A stretch of 64,000 nucleotides of DNA from contig NZ_CAKKLP010000001.1 in the NCBI RefSeq assembly GCF_918698085.1, forward strand, positions 186,001 through 250,000. Reading direction: 5' to 3'. Below are positions 34,433 through 43,435 of the stretch, piece by piece. A program made the translations under genes and the position numbers. The notes under the pieces are model-generated. The model saw only the letters and a list, made by a program, of their open reading frames with translations. It was not told the DNA's origin and did no database searches. Within the stretch, counting starts at the first letter, position 1. The number at the start of each line of letters is the position of its first letter. The DNA is from Chryseobacterium sp. Bi04. Lineage in GTDB: Bacteria > Bacteroidota > Bacteroidia > Flavobacteriales > Weeksellaceae.

Positions 34433-34600
34433 TTAATTACATGAACAAGACTGTTCTACATAGAATATACAACGAAATTTCTCCAGTGGAGATAACCCAC
34501 ACCATACGTCGCAAGATCTGATAGGTGCCTGAGGGCATGACCCGGCTCCACCATTAATTGCTTTAAGACTCTTTTTTGTTAATTTTCTTAGATTTTTCAT
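34433..34600 (-). CDS. Six-Cys peptide with double-glycine leader, copy 1
   Basis: 55 codons, first of the trio from the promoter side. Leader MKNLRKLTKKSLKAINGG; core with Cys at 22, 30, 34, 44, 52 and 54. The motif SCDVWCG matches SCSVWCG of copy 2. The first four spacings are almost the same as in copies 2 and 3, while intervening residues differ strongly, as expected of a scaffold with varied loops. Antimicrobial, signalling or anchoring roles are all possible. Confidence 0.8.
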   Translation of the reverse strand: MKNLRKLTKKSLKAINGGAGSCPQAPIRSCDVWCGLSPLEKFRCIFYVEQSCSCN

Positions 34601-34674
34601 GTTAATTAGTTTTATTTTTTGCCTACTCTATATGCTTTTCGGCTTCCGCAATTAACTTATTGTATGACATTTAA

Positions 34675-34682
34675 CAAATATA
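34675..34682 (-). promoter_or_regulatory. -7 promoter element of the six-Cys peptide cluster
   Basis: TATATTTG on the minus strand, an exact TAnnTTTG, lies 74 bases before the ATG of copy 1 (34600). A TTG occurs about 15 bases further upstream. One transcript probably covers all three peptides to the terminator at 33921. Confidence 0.55.
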
Positions 34683-34784
34683 TAAATATTTCACAAGCAA
34701 TAGAATATTAATCAAAATATTTTTACTCCCCCAGAAAAAATATTGCCCTGGCCCTATTTCCCAGGATGCAACAAAACAAAAAAA

Positions 34785-34806
34785 CCTCAGCAAATGAATG
34801 CTGAGG
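34785..34806 (-). terminator. Terminator of rplU-rpmA
   Basis: CCTCAGCA pairs with TGCTGAGG around a 6-base loop. On the minus strand it is followed by seven T. Confidence 0.85.
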
Positions 34807-34834
34807 CTTAATTTTTTATAAAACGCTTAAGTTA

Positions 34835-35092
34835 TTATGCGTTTGCTTCTACAGATACAAAAGATCTGTTGTTTGCTTTCTTTCTGAAAACTACTTTACC
34901 ATCTATTAGTGCAAACAAAGTGTGATCTTTACCGATTCCCACGTTATCACCTGGGTGGTGCTGAGTACCTCTTTGTCTAACAATAATATTTCCGGCAATA
35001 GCTGCTTGTCCTCCGAAAATCTTCACACCTAATCTTTTAGAGTGAGACTCTCTACCGTTCTTGGAACTACCGACTCCTTTCTTGTGTGCCAT
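34835..35092 (-). CDS. rpmA: 50S ribosomal protein L27
   Basis: An 85-residue protein with [24 protein letters not shown] at its start (shown in part: [14 protein letters not shown]), followed by [16 protein letters not shown] and the VVFRKK end. No N-terminal cleavable extension of the Firmicutes type is seen. It lies 12 bases downstream of rplU in the usual operon. Confidence 0.98.
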   Translation of the reverse strand: MAHKKGVGSSKNGRESHSKRLGVKIFGGQAAIAGNIIVRQRGTQHHPGDNVGIGKDHTLFALIDGKVVFRKKANNRSFVSVEANA

Positions 35093-35104
35093 TTTATTAT
35101 TGGA

Positions 35105-35680
35105 TTATTTATTAAGTGCTTTAAATTGATCGATATTCTTAATGATAGCAGCATCTACTTCTTCATGAGTAAGAATATTCTTTTCTAATTCAACTTTAAC
35201 TGCTTTTCCTAAAGTAATTAAAGTTTCTCTGTTCTCTTTAGACTGAGACAAGTTGTTTTTCTTCAAGTGATAGTTCAGCTCGTGATCTTCACCAAAGTTA
35301 ACAGTTGCGTTGTCAGAAAGAACTTCTCCTTTCACAGTTTCTTTTTTAGCAGCTTTTTTTGCTCCTGCTTCAAAACCAGTAATACCAGTGATTACGATTT
35401 GAGTTAAAGATTGTCTGTGACCGTTTTTCACTTTGTAACCTTTTCTTCTTTTCTTTTTGAAAACGATTACTTTATCAGCTTTTACGTGGTCTAGGATCTC
35501 TGCTTCTACAGTGATTCCGTTTACAGCTGGGGCGCCTACAGTGATTGCTCCGTTTACAGTAAGAAGAACTTTATCGAAAGATACTTTTCCTCCTTTATCT
35601 CCTTTTAAACGGTTTACAAACAACTTCTGGTCTTGCTCAACTTTATATTGAAGCCCTGCTATTTCTACAATTGCAAACAT
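35105..35680 (-). CDS. rplU: 50S ribosomal protein L21 with C-terminal extension
   Basis: 191 residues. Residues 1-103 are standard L21 (MFAIVEIAGLQYKVEQDQKL; KKKRRKGYKVKNGHRQ). A further 85 residues follow, beginning with a Lys/Ala linker (AGAKKAAKKETVKGEV) and then a helical segment ending IIKNIDQFKALNK. Canonical L21 is about 103 residues, so the tail nearly doubles the protein. Flavobacterial L21 proteins commonly carry such a tail, whose role is not known to me. Confidence 0.96.
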   Translation of the reverse strand: MFAIVEIAGLQYKVEQDQKLFVNRLKGDKGGKVSFDKVLLTVNGAITVGAPAVNGITVEAEILDHVKADKVIVFKKKRRKGYKVKNGHRQSLTQIVITGITGFEAGAKKAAKKETVKGEVLSDNATVNFGEDHELNYHLKKNNLSQSKENRETLITLGKAVKVELEKNILTHEEVDAAIIKNIDQFKALNK

Positions 35681-35864
35681 TGTTTATAAAATTTTTAGTT
35701 ATTTCGAGGTGCAAATATACAAATAAAATTCTAAACCCCTTACAATCAAAACAATGTTTTTTTTACAAATAGCCTATTCACTATGTTTTGAATAATTTTT
35801 TACAATAAAGTATTCATATGTAAAAGATAATTTTATATCTTCGTTTTACCAAACTAATATTTTT

Positions 35865-36749
35865 ATGAAAAAAAACCTTAATTTCTGCTTATTAGCAGGA
35901 TTTATTGCTGCATTTTCATTGACATCATGCAGCGATGACAAAATGGAAGAAACGGTAGTACCGGAACAGGCTTCAAGTGCAAAAATTGATCAGCCGGGTG
36001 ATCTTGAAAAGATTTGTTATTATGTAGACAACAACTGGAACTCCACTGCAGTATTGAAAACATCATTACAAAACTCTACCGACACCAACTTCATGAATGC
36101 CCAGATGACTAAAATTGCCAGTCTTTGGGGAAGAAGCAATCCTACTCTAAGGTTTGTGGACGATCCATCCAATTACAATTCAACGTACAATGCCATTTCT
36201 TATTCTACAGGGAAAATTTATTATGGCTATGCAATCTATTATGATGCAAAATCAAAAGGCGGAGATATTGTTAATGCCATGATTCTTGCACATGAGTACG
36301 GCCACCAGCTTCAGTACATCTTTGGACTTCCTTCTGTCAGTGAAAACACCGCAAGACCAAACGAATTGGAAGCAGACGGTTTTGCCGGCTATTATTTAAG
36401 AAGACCCAATGGCTACAACAAAACCAATTTTACAGAAATTGCATCAGCCTATGAGTTCGCACAAAGCATAGGTGACTATCAGACCAATAGTCCGGGGCAT
36501 CACGGAACACCAGCCCAAAGAAGATCTGCTGTACGTTTAGGATTCCTTTTAGGACAATACGATCTTAATGCCGCTAATTTTGACTATAACTTCTTCTATT
36601 ATTATCAAGGCGTTTTAAATGGCACGTACAAAATGGCTAAAAACACAGTTAATCCTGAAATTGACGCATACATGAGTCAATATATTGATGAACTGAAAAA
36701 AATTCAGACCGGAGAAATTTCTGCTGAAGAGTTTAAAAATCTCAAATAA
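35865..36749 (+). CDS. Zinc metallopeptidase-like lipoprotein
   Basis: A 294-residue lipoprotein with lipobox SLTSC (Cys22). HEYGHQ at 143-148 and NELEADGFAGYY at 166-177 give the HExxH plus distal Glu/Asp pattern of neutral zinc metallopeptidases (YpfJ-like), and HGTPAQRRSAVRLGF mimics the HGSxxQR segment of that family. It is likely anchored at the outer membrane or exported. Substrate unknown. Its own terminator suggests a monocistron. Confidence 0.82.
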   Translation: MKKNLNFCLLAGFIAAFSLTSCSDDKMEETVVPEQASSAKIDQPGDLEKICYYVDNNWNSTAVLKTSLQNSTDTNFMNAQMTKIASLWGRSNPTLRFVDDPSNYNSTYNAISYSTGKIYYGYAIYYDAKSKGGDIVNAMILAHEYGHQLQYIFGLPSVSENTARPNELEADGFAGYYLRRPNGYNKTNFTEIASAYEFAQSIGDYQTNSPGHHGTPAQRRSAVRLGFLLGQYDLNAANFDYNFFYYYQGVLNGTYKMAKNTVNPEIDAYMSQYIDELKKIQTGEISAEEFKNLK

Positions 36750-36782
36750 CACAAACATTCACTTTTAGTATATTAAGAAAGG

Positions 36783-36816
36783 AGGCCGTCTCACAACTCG
36801 TGAAAACGGCCTTTTT
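36783..36816 (+). terminator. Rho-independent terminator
   Basis: AGGCCGT pairs with ACGGCCT and is followed by TTTTT, 33 bases past the metallopeptidase stop. Confidence 0.8.
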
Positions 36817-36912
36817 CATGAAATTTCCTGTACTCCTATATGAGAAGGGTTTTCGTTTAAACGATTCTCAACCCACATCCTCTAGCTGTGCTACGTCTTC
36901 TTTTTTATTCAC

Positions 36913-36943
36913 TTGAAAAATAGCGTAAGTTTATTTACTTTTG
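36913..36943 (+). promoter_or_regulatory. Promoter of the acyltransferase gene
   Basis: TTG at 36913-36915 and TACTTTTG at 36936-36943, 20 bases apart. Because the -7 box covers the in-frame TTG at 36941, the ATG at 36962 is the better start. Confidence 0.65.
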
Positions 36944-36961
36944 ATTCCACATCCTACAACA

Positions 36962-38050
36962 ATGAACAGAGACCTCTATATTGATTTTGCCAAAGGACTG
37001 GCTACCCTCTCTATTATATTTATCCATACCGCTTTCTGGTCCGGGCAATTTTACATTCCGGCAGAGGTGCGGGTATTTTCTCTTGTCTTTGATGTAGCCC
37101 TTTTTTACGCTCTGAGTGGTGTTACTTCAGGAGCCAACATTGAAAAAACTCTTTACAGGCTATTGAAACTGCAGATCACGTATATGATTTTTGTAACATT
37201 CCTTTTCTTTATAGATTATTTCTTTAAAGTCTTCGGACTCATTTTCTTTTCCTTGGAATGGCTTCAAAATTTTTATTCCACATTCGGTTCGAAATATGCC
37301 ACTACCAATATTTCCACAACACCGCAGTGGCAAAATCTTGGAAACTGGTACCTCCACCAATATACGAATGCTGATACTTTCCCCGTAGTAATAGGGAGCT
37401 TCTGGTATCTGAAGGTTTATTTTATCCTGACTGTTTTTGGCGTCTTAATTTTGAGATTTTTTCCAAAGCATATCAATTGGTTGATAGGAATTTGTATTTC
37501 CTTAACCTTATTATTCAATATTTTTCCTGAATATTATCCTACGGGCCAGGTTGGCTATGTAGCATTTTATCTCTCTGTATTTTTAATAGGTAACAGAATG
37601 CGTGGAAAAAAAATTCCGGGAAAACTTATTCCTGTATTGTATATTCTTGTTGCAGGAAGCTTATTATGGATGTTCTGGTATTATGGAGGTGAGATTTTTT
37701 ACAAAATAAATAAAAACAAATTCCCCCCAAAAATACCCTATATCATCTGGACATTATTTTCTCTTGTCACCTTATTTGTTCTTTATAACAGATTAAAAAT
37801 TACAAAAGAAAATTTCGTTACCTACATTGGTAAAAATGCAATCTTCTTCTATTTTGCACAGGGTATCAGCTCATCCCTGGTCTATTTTCTCGTGGTTCCT
37901 TTACAGGAAAACATGCCTTGGTGGTCACTGATGCTGCTTATTTACGTTACGAATATCATATTGGCATTCATTATTTCTGCAGGTTTAAAAAAAGTAGATA
38001 CTACAGGGTGGAATATTTTGGAATTCTTAAGGAGAAAGACCGCATCTTAG
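36962..38050 (+). CDS. Acyltransferase family 3 membrane protein
   Basis: About 362 residues with roughly ten transmembrane helices. The N-terminal RDLYIDFAKGLATLSIIFIH with a conserved His in helix 1 is the OafA/Acyltransferase-3 signature; these enzymes O-acetylate sugars or peptidoglycan on the cell surface. It has no C-terminal SGNH domain. No glycan biosynthesis gene is adjacent, so the substrate is unknown. Confidence 0.82.
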   Translation: MNRDLYIDFAKGLATLSIIFIHTAFWSGQFYIPAEVRVFSLVFDVALFYALSGVTSGANIEKTLYRLLKLQITYMIFVTFLFFIDYFFKVFGLIFFSLEWLQNFYSTFGSKYATTNISTTPQWQNLGNWYLHQYTNADTFPVVIGSFWYLKVYFILTVFGVLILRFFPKHINWLIGICISLTLLFNIFPEYYPTGQVGYVAFYLSVFLIGNRMRGKKIPGKLIPVLYILVAGSLLWMFWYYGGEIFYKINKNKFPPKIPYIIWTLFSLVTLFVLYNRLKITKENFVTYIGKNAIFFYFAQGISSSLVYFLVVPLQENMPWWSLMLLIYVTNIILAFIISAGLKKVDTTGWNILEFLRRKTAS

Positions 38051-38125
38051 CATTTTAGAGGTAAATTTGAAATAAAAATAATCATTCTTCCCTCAATTTG
38101 TTTTAATTTTACAAAAATTTATAAC

Positions 38126-38704
38126 ATGTTTAAGTTGAAACTTCCTACCGATCCAAGGTGGGCAAATATTGCGGAAGGAAACATTGAAGAAATTTTGACA
38201 GATCATGCGTGGTGTGAGCAAAAAGCAGCTACCAACGCCATTACGCTGATTACAATGCTTCCGGAATATCCCGAAATGGTTACAGAACTTCTGGCTATTG
38301 CCCAGGAAGAGCTGGATCATTTTAACCAGGTTCATGAAATCATCAAAAAAAGAGGCTATACTTTTGGGAGAGCCAGAAAGGATGATTATGTCAACCAATT
38401 AGCAAAATTTATCGTTCAGGGATCCAGAGACGAACTCATTATAGATAAACTGCTTTTTGCAGCAATGATTGAGGCCAGAAGTTGTGAAAGATTTAAAGTA
38501 CTCACAGAAAATATTAAAGATGAAGAACTTAAAGTTTTCTATAGAGAACTTATGATATCCGAAGCCAACCATTATACTTCATTTATTGGTTTTGCAAGAC
38601 AGCTTGGAGATCCGGAAACCGTAAACAGACGCTGGGAAGAATGGCTGGAATATGAAGCTGATATCATTAAATCCTATGGAAATAAAGAAACCATCCATGG
38701 GTAA
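38126..38704 (+). CDS. miaE: tRNA 2-methylthio-N6-isopentenyl adenosine-37 hydroxylase MiaE
   Basis: A 192-residue di-iron, ferritin-fold oxygenase that hydroxylates ms2i6A37 to ms2io6A37. Metal ligands appear in HAWCEQKAATNA, AQEELDHFNQVHEI and EARSCERFK, then EANHYTSFIGFA, giving the expected pairs of Glu and ExxH. Its substrate is made by MiaB encoded at 14358. Found in only some bacteria. Confidence 0.94.
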   Translation: MFKLKLPTDPRWANIAEGNIEEILTDHAWCEQKAATNAITLITMLPEYPEMVTELLAIAQEELDHFNQVHEIIKKRGYTFGRARKDDYVNQLAKFIVQGSRDELIIDKLLFAAMIEARSCERFKVLTENIKDEELKVFYRELMISEANHYTSFIGFARQLGDPETVNRRWEEWLEYEADIIKSYGNKETIHG

Positions 38705-38735
38705 AATTAAAAAATAACAGAGTAAAGACGATACA

Positions 38736-39353
38736 TTGAAGAAACCTAGCTTTGAAAATATTGCTAACCTTTTTCTGAAGAACTTTTTTCAGGGGTTAGT
38801 TATTATAGGTCCTATCGGGCTTACTATTTTTGTGATCTGGTATATTGTCAGTGCTATTGACAATCTCATTCCGTCTCTTGCAAAACAGATCCCCGGGCTT
38901 GTTTTCGTTTCAATTATATTATTTACCGCTATTCTGGGCTATTTAGGAAATAAATTCGTGGTAGGAAGATTCTTTTTTGATACCATGGATAGTTTACTGG
39001 AGAAAACTCCGGGAGTAAAACACATTTATACCCCTACAAAAGATGTCATGTCTTCATTTGTAGGTGACAAGAAAAAATTCAACGATCCTGTATGGGTGAA
39101 AACCAATGAAAATCCTGAAATATGGAGGATTGGCTTTTTAACCCAAAAAGAAATGTCGGACGTTGATAAGCATAACTATGTTGCAGTATATCTTCCCCAC
39201 TCGTATGCTATTTCGGGCTGGGTAATTGTTACTGAAGAAAAAAACATCAAACCTGTAGTAGGAATGAATGCAGCTTCTGCCATGAAGTTTGCAGTAAGTG
39301 GCGGTGTAGCCGGTTTCCACTCCGATGAAAATATATTTAAAGCCCCTGAGTAA
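38736..39353 (+). CDS. DUF502 membrane protein
   Basis: About 205 residues with two N-terminal transmembrane helices (FFQGLVIIGPIGLTIFVIWY; LVFVSIILFTAILGYLGN), then a soluble domain with PGVKHIYTPTKDVMSSF. This is the DUF502 pattern. No ATG is available before the first helix, so TTG at 38736 is the likely start. Function unknown. It follows miaE by 31 bases. Confidence 0.82.
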   Translation: MKKPSFENIANLFLKNFFQGLVIIGPIGLTIFVIWYIVSAIDNLIPSLAKQIPGLVFVSIILFTAILGYLGNKFVVGRFFFDTMDSLLEKTPGVKHIYTPTKDVMSSFVGDKKKFNDPVWVKTNENPEIWRIGFLTQKEMSDVDKHNYVAVYLPHSYAISGWVIVTEEKNIKPVVGMNAASAMKFAVSGGVAGFHSDENIFKAPE

Positions 39354-39445
39354 TTCCCCGCTCTCTCTTTACATATATATTGATGATTTGAAATTATTTT
39401 CAAAGCAATTTTCTTTACAAACAATTTAAAAACATACTTTAACAC

Positions 39446-40822
39446 ATGAATTTACCTTACGCGGAACCTTTCCGCATTAAAATGGTGGAGGAAATCCGCC
39501 AATCCACCAGAGAAGAAAGAGAACAATGGCTTAAAGAAGCAAATTATAATCTTTTTAACTTAAAATCTTCGCAGGTTTTTATTGATCTTTTGACAGATTC
39601 CGGAACCGGAGCGATGTCAGACAGACAATGGGGAGCCCTGATGACCGGAGATGAAAGCTATGCCGGATCCCGCTCTTTTGAACAACTGCAGCATACAGTT
39701 GAAAAAATTACTGGTTTTAAATATTTACTTCCAACACATCAGGGAAGAGCTGCTGAAAATGTTCTCTTTTCAGTGTTGGTAAAAGAAGGAGATGTAGTTC
39801 CGGGAAACTCTCATTTTGACACTACGAAAGGGCATATAGAAATCAGAAAAGCACATGCTGTCGACTGTACCATTGACGAAGCTTTTGACATCAATGACCT
39901 TCATCCTTTTAAAGGGAATATCAATCTTGAAAAACTGGAAGAAGTCTATAAAAGCCACCCTAAAGAAAATATCCCTTTCTGTCTGATTACTATTACCTGT
40001 AATTCTTCCGGTGGCCAGCCTGTTTCTTTAGAGAATATGAAGGCGGTAAAAAAACTTTCTGACCAATATGGAATCCCTGTATTCTTTGATTCAGCGAGGT
40101 TTGCAGAGAATGCATATTTTATAAAAAAAAGAGAAAAAGGCCAGGAAAACAGAAGTATTAAAGAGATCTGCAAAGAAATTTATTCTTACGGTGACGGAAT
40201 GACCATGAGCTCCAAAAAAGACGGACTGGTAAACATCGGAGGATTCATCGCCTTGAATAATGAAGAACTTTTCAGAAAGGCTTCAAGCTTCACCATTATC
40301 TTTGAAGGCTTTATTACTTATGGAGGAATGGCAGGAAGAGACATGGCTGCATTGGCTGTAGGGCTGGATGAAGCCACTGAATTCGCTTATCTTGAAAGCA
40401 GAATTTCTCAGGTCGAATATCTTGGTAATAAGCTGATAGAATATGGAATACCGGTTCAGAAACCTATTGGTGGGCACGCTGTATTCATTGATTCGTTAAA
40501 TTTCCTTCCTAATGTTTCCCGTGCTGAATATCCGGCTCAGACGCTAGGACTTGAAATTTATAAAGAAGCAGGAATCAGAACTGTAGAAATCGGTACTTTA
40601 TTGGCAGACAGAGATCCTGAGACACGGGAAAACCGCTATCCTAAACTGGAGTTGGTGCGCTTAGCCATCCCCAGAAGGACGTACACCAACAATCATATGG
40701 ATTATATTGCTGCAGCAGTCAAAAATGTATATGAGAGGCGCGAAGAAATAGCAAAAGGATATAAGATCACCTGGGAACCGGAAATTTTAAGACATTTTAC
40801 AGTTCACCTTGAAAAAGCATAA
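39446..40822 (+). CDS. tnaA: Tryptophanase
   Basis: A 458-residue PLP beta-eliminating lyase that cleaves tryptophan to indole, pyruvate and ammonia. The PLP lysine is in TMSSKKDGLVNIGG. Three positions separate it from tyrosine phenol-lyase: FDTTKGH (Asp, where TPL has Thr), RTVEIGTLL (where TPL has Arg) and LRHFTVHL (His, where TPL has Phe). All favour tryptophanase. No TnaC-like Trp leader peptide is visible in the 92 bases upstream. Confidence 0.9.
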   Translation: MNLPYAEPFRIKMVEEIRQSTREEREQWLKEANYNLFNLKSSQVFIDLLTDSGTGAMSDRQWGALMTGDESYAGSRSFEQLQHTVEKITGFKYLLPTHQGRAAENVLFSVLVKEGDVVPGNSHFDTTKGHIEIRKAHAVDCTIDEAFDINDLHPFKGNINLEKLEEVYKSHPKENIPFCLITITCNSSGGQPVSLENMKAVKKLSDQYGIPVFFDSARFAENAYFIKKREKGQENRSIKEICKEIYSYGDGMTMSSKKDGLVNIGGFIALNNEELFRKASSFTIIFEGFITYGGMAGRDMAALAVGLDEATEFAYLESRISQVEYLGNKLIEYGIPVQKPIGGHAVFIDSLNFLPNVSRAEYPAQTLGLEIYKEAGIRTVEIGTLLADRDPETRENRYPKLELVRLAIPRRTYTNNHMDYIAAAVKNVYERREEIAKGYKITWEPEILRHFTVHLEKA

Positions 40823-40826
40823 AAAT

Positions 40827-40852
40827 AAAACCGGAATTTATTCCGGTTTTTT
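40827..40852 (+). terminator. Terminator of tnaA
   Basis: A perfect 10-bp stem (AAAACCGGAA with TTCCGGTTTT) around TTTA, followed by more T, five bases past the stop. Confidence 0.9.
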
Positions 40853-40999
40853 CTGTTGTATGGATAATTTTTCATTTTTCATATAAACGGATGAAAATGT
40901 TCAACTTAAAACATAAAAAATGCTATGCTTTTCATTTAATTTTTCTGAAATTCAAAATTAAATTACTTTATTTTTTTCAAATCATGAATGTTTTTGATT

Positions 41000-41029
41000 T
41001 ACATTTGCACCAATCTAAAAAATAGATTG
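41000..41029 (+). promoter_or_regulatory. Promoter with dyad at the transcription start
   Basis: TACATTTG at 41000-41007 is an exact -7 box. A perfect 7-5-7 inverted repeat (CAATCTA, AAAAA, TAGATTG) at 41011-41029 covers the expected start. It could be an operator or the first hairpin of the mRNA. Confidence 0.55.
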
Positions 41030-41072
41030 CAAAAAGTAATTAAACACCAACTGAAAAATCCGTTATTCCGAA

Positions 41073-42146
41073 ATGAAGAAAATTGCTGTCGTGGGCGCTG
41101 GTATTTCCGGCTTAAGCATGGCGAATTACTTAGAAAAGCACAATATTGATTACCATATTTATGAAAGAAGGAAAAAAGAAGATTTAGCAGGTCACGGGTT
41201 CCTTATCCCACAAGAGGGAATTGAACATCTTTCCCAGATTATTGACCCCCAGCTACTTTTTAACCATGGAAATTTTCTAAAAAAATACATACAATATTCT
41301 CACAAAGGAAAGATCCTTGCCGAAAGAGATCTTAATGATGTTTTTGTTATTTCAAGGCAGGCATTAATCAATATTTTAACTCAAAATATTTCTCCCGACA
41401 AAATAACATACGAAAAAACGTTAACTTATAATGAAAAGGGAAAACTAAAACTTCCTGACGAAACCTTTATTGATTCTGATATTGCTGTTATTAGTGATGG
41501 CTCCAGAAGCCGAATCAGAAAAAATATTTTTAAGGATGAGAAATTGAGACCTGTAAGGGAAAATGAGATTGTCAATATCATTCAAAATGAAAAAATAGCA
41601 GCCTGTATTGAAAATAACTTTATGAAATTCCATCTCGAAGAGGGCGGGCTGACATTCGGAATTCTAAAGCTTTCCAAAGACTCCGTTCTTTGGTATTCGC
41701 AATTTGACAGTGAAAAGTACAAGATCAGTGAAGAGTGTTCCACAGGCAGTCTTAAAAAATATATGACTGAACTTTTTAAAGACTGGAGCCCTTTAGTTTT
41801 GTCCATTATCAAAGAATCCAGCTATAAAAATGTTCATTTGTGGCAGGTATACGAACTGGAGGAACTTACCCCTTTTTATAAGGACAATATAGTCTTTATC
41901 GGAGATGCAGCACATCCGCTGATCCCTTTTACAAGCCAGGGAGTTACCTCAGCACTAAAGGATGCATTCACCCTGACTAAATACTTAGCCGAAGAAAAGG
42001 ATATGAGTGAAGCTTTCCGAAAATATGAAGCAGAACGAAAGCCGGAAATTGAAGTCCATATTGCCAACGGCAGGGCTTTACTTAATCAGTTTTTGCTTCC
42101 GCTGGACCAACATTCAAAAAATATTTTACCAATCTCTTATAAATAA
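41073..42146 (+). CDS. FAD-dependent monooxygenase (UbiH/PHBH-like)
   Basis: A 357-residue flavoprotein hydroxylase. The FAD dinucleotide fold KKIAVVGAGISGLSMANYL opens the protein. The second motif, IAVISDGSRSRIRKNI, is the DG stretch, and NIVFIGDAAHPLIPFTSQGV is the GD motif. These mark class A aromatic hydroxylases. The substrate is not evident. An aminotransferase gene starts five bases downstream, so both likely act on one pathway. The nearby tryptophanase makes an indole-related substrate possible but unproven. Confidence 0.83.
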   Translation: MKKIAVVGAGISGLSMANYLEKHNIDYHIYERRKKEDLAGHGFLIPQEGIEHLSQIIDPQLLFNHGNFLKKYIQYSHKGKILAERDLNDVFVISRQALINILTQNISPDKITYEKTLTYNEKGKLKLPDETFIDSDIAVISDGSRSRIRKNIFKDEKLRPVRENEIVNIIQNEKIAACIENNFMKFHLEEGGLTFGILKLSKDSVLWYSQFDSEKYKISEECSTGSLKKYMTELFKDWSPLVLSIIKESSYKNVHLWQVYELEELTPFYKDNIVFIGDAAHPLIPFTSQGVTSALKDAFTLTKYLAEEKDMSEAFRKYEAERKPEIEVHIANGRALLNQFLLPLDQHSKNILPISYK

Positions 42147-42150
42147 AAAT

Positions 42151-43308
42151 ATGTTCACCAATAACGATATCAATTTTGAAGCTCTGAAAAGAAAAGCCTA
42201 CAACGGAAGGTGGGCAACCCTGGAAGATGGAATTATCCCTTTGACAGCAGCGGATCCTGACTTTAGAACAGCTCCTGAAATTGAACAAGGCATCATTGAA
42301 TATATCAAAGATGGCTATCTGAGCTATGGTCCTTTTTCCGGCCTTCCCGAGTTTAAAAAGAATGTAGCTGAACATTTCAATACAGAGAAATTTGGAAATT
42401 TCATCCCTGAAAATGTACTTGCTGTGAACAGTGCAGCACAGGGAATGTTTTTGATAGCCTCCTATGTTCTGAAGCCGGGAGAAGAAGCTATTATTTTGGA
42501 TCCTGTAGATTTTCTATTTAAAAAATCCGTGGAAACAGCTGGAGGAAAGGTTGTATTATGCCCTGTAGATACCGTAACCGGAGCTATTGATTTTGAAAAA
42601 ATGGTTTCACTGATTAATCCAAAGACGAAACTTATCAGCATATGTAATCCGCACAATCCATTAGGAAAGGTATATTCTAAAGAAACGCTTAAAAAGATTT
42701 CTGAGATTGCTTCTTCTCATAACTTATGGGTGATGAGTGATGAGATATGGAGTGATATCGTCTATGATAATAAGGATTTTCACACCTATTCATCTGTTTC
42801 AGAGGAAGCAAAGAAAAAAAGTTTTACGGTATATGGATTTTCGAAGTCGTTTGGTATTGCAGGGCTTAGAATTGGTGCTGTTTTATGCAATGATCAGGAA
42901 ATTTTTGAAGATTTTGTAGAAAAATCGAATTTCAACTCAACGATAGAGGGGGTTTCCACATTATCACAGATTGCAGCAAGTGTAGCCCTGGAAAGAGCAA
43001 AACCATGGTACAGAGAATTTTTAACGCATCTACAGCATAACAGGGATCTTGCTTTTAACCTGTTAAGCCAGTCTGAAGTCCTGAATCCTAATCTTCCGGA
43101 AGCTACCTTTGTATTATTTCCCAGGATTAAAAACGGAATGTCTAGCGATGATTTTACCCAACATGTTCTTGATCATGGTAAAGTAGCCATCGTACCGGGA
43201 TCAGAAAGATGGTTCGGAAAAGGAGCAGAAGGACACATTAGAATTTGTTTCTCTACTTCACAGGAAATCCTGGAAGAAGGTTTGAATAGAATAATAAAAT
43301 GCTTTTAA
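42151..43308 (+). CDS. PLP-dependent aminotransferase (class I/II)
   Basis: A 385-residue fold-type I aminotransferase. NPHNPLGKVYSKE and MSDEIWSDIVYD are the usual Asn and Asp regions. The Schiff-base Lys is in YGFSKSFGIAGLRIG, and the carboxylate-binding Arg is in EGHIRICFSTS. The ATG at 42151 is chosen; an open frame extends upstream but overlaps the FAD gene. It resembles PatB/aspartate aminotransferase-like enzymes; substrate unknown. Operonic with the monooxygenase. Confidence 0.86.
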   Translation: MFTNNDINFEALKRKAYNGRWATLEDGIIPLTAADPDFRTAPEIEQGIIEYIKDGYLSYGPFSGLPEFKKNVAEHFNTEKFGNFIPENVLAVNSAAQGMFLIASYVLKPGEEAIILDPVDFLFKKSVETAGGKVVLCPVDTVTGAIDFEKMVSLINPKTKLISICNPHNPLGKVYSKETLKKISEIASSHNLWVMSDEIWSDIVYDNKDFHTYSSVSEEAKKKSFTVYGFSKSFGIAGLRIGAVLCNDQEIFEDFVEKSNFNSTIEGVSTLSQIAASVALERAKPWYREFLTHLQHNRDLAFNLLSQSEVLNPNLPEATFVLFPRIKNGMSSDDFTQHVLDHGKVAIVPGSERWFGKGAEGHIRICFSTSQEILEEGLNRIIKCF

Positions 43309-43435
43309 TATTAAAAATATTCATTAAAAATACATAAAAAGTTATTTTTTTTCTAAAAGCAATACAGAATGTAATAAATTTAAAATATCCATAACAAATA
43401 ATTAATTTTAATACTGATTTAAAAATAAAAATTAA

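Noticed and set aside
39354-39445. TnaC-like Trp leader peptide upstream of tnaA
   Set aside because: No short ORF with a Trp codon and no hairpin was found in this stretch.
39446-40822. Tyrosine phenol-lyase instead of tryptophanase
   Set aside because: Asp in FDTTKGH, Val-Glu-Ile-Gly rather than Met-Glu-Arg-Gly, and His in LRHFT all fit tryptophanase.
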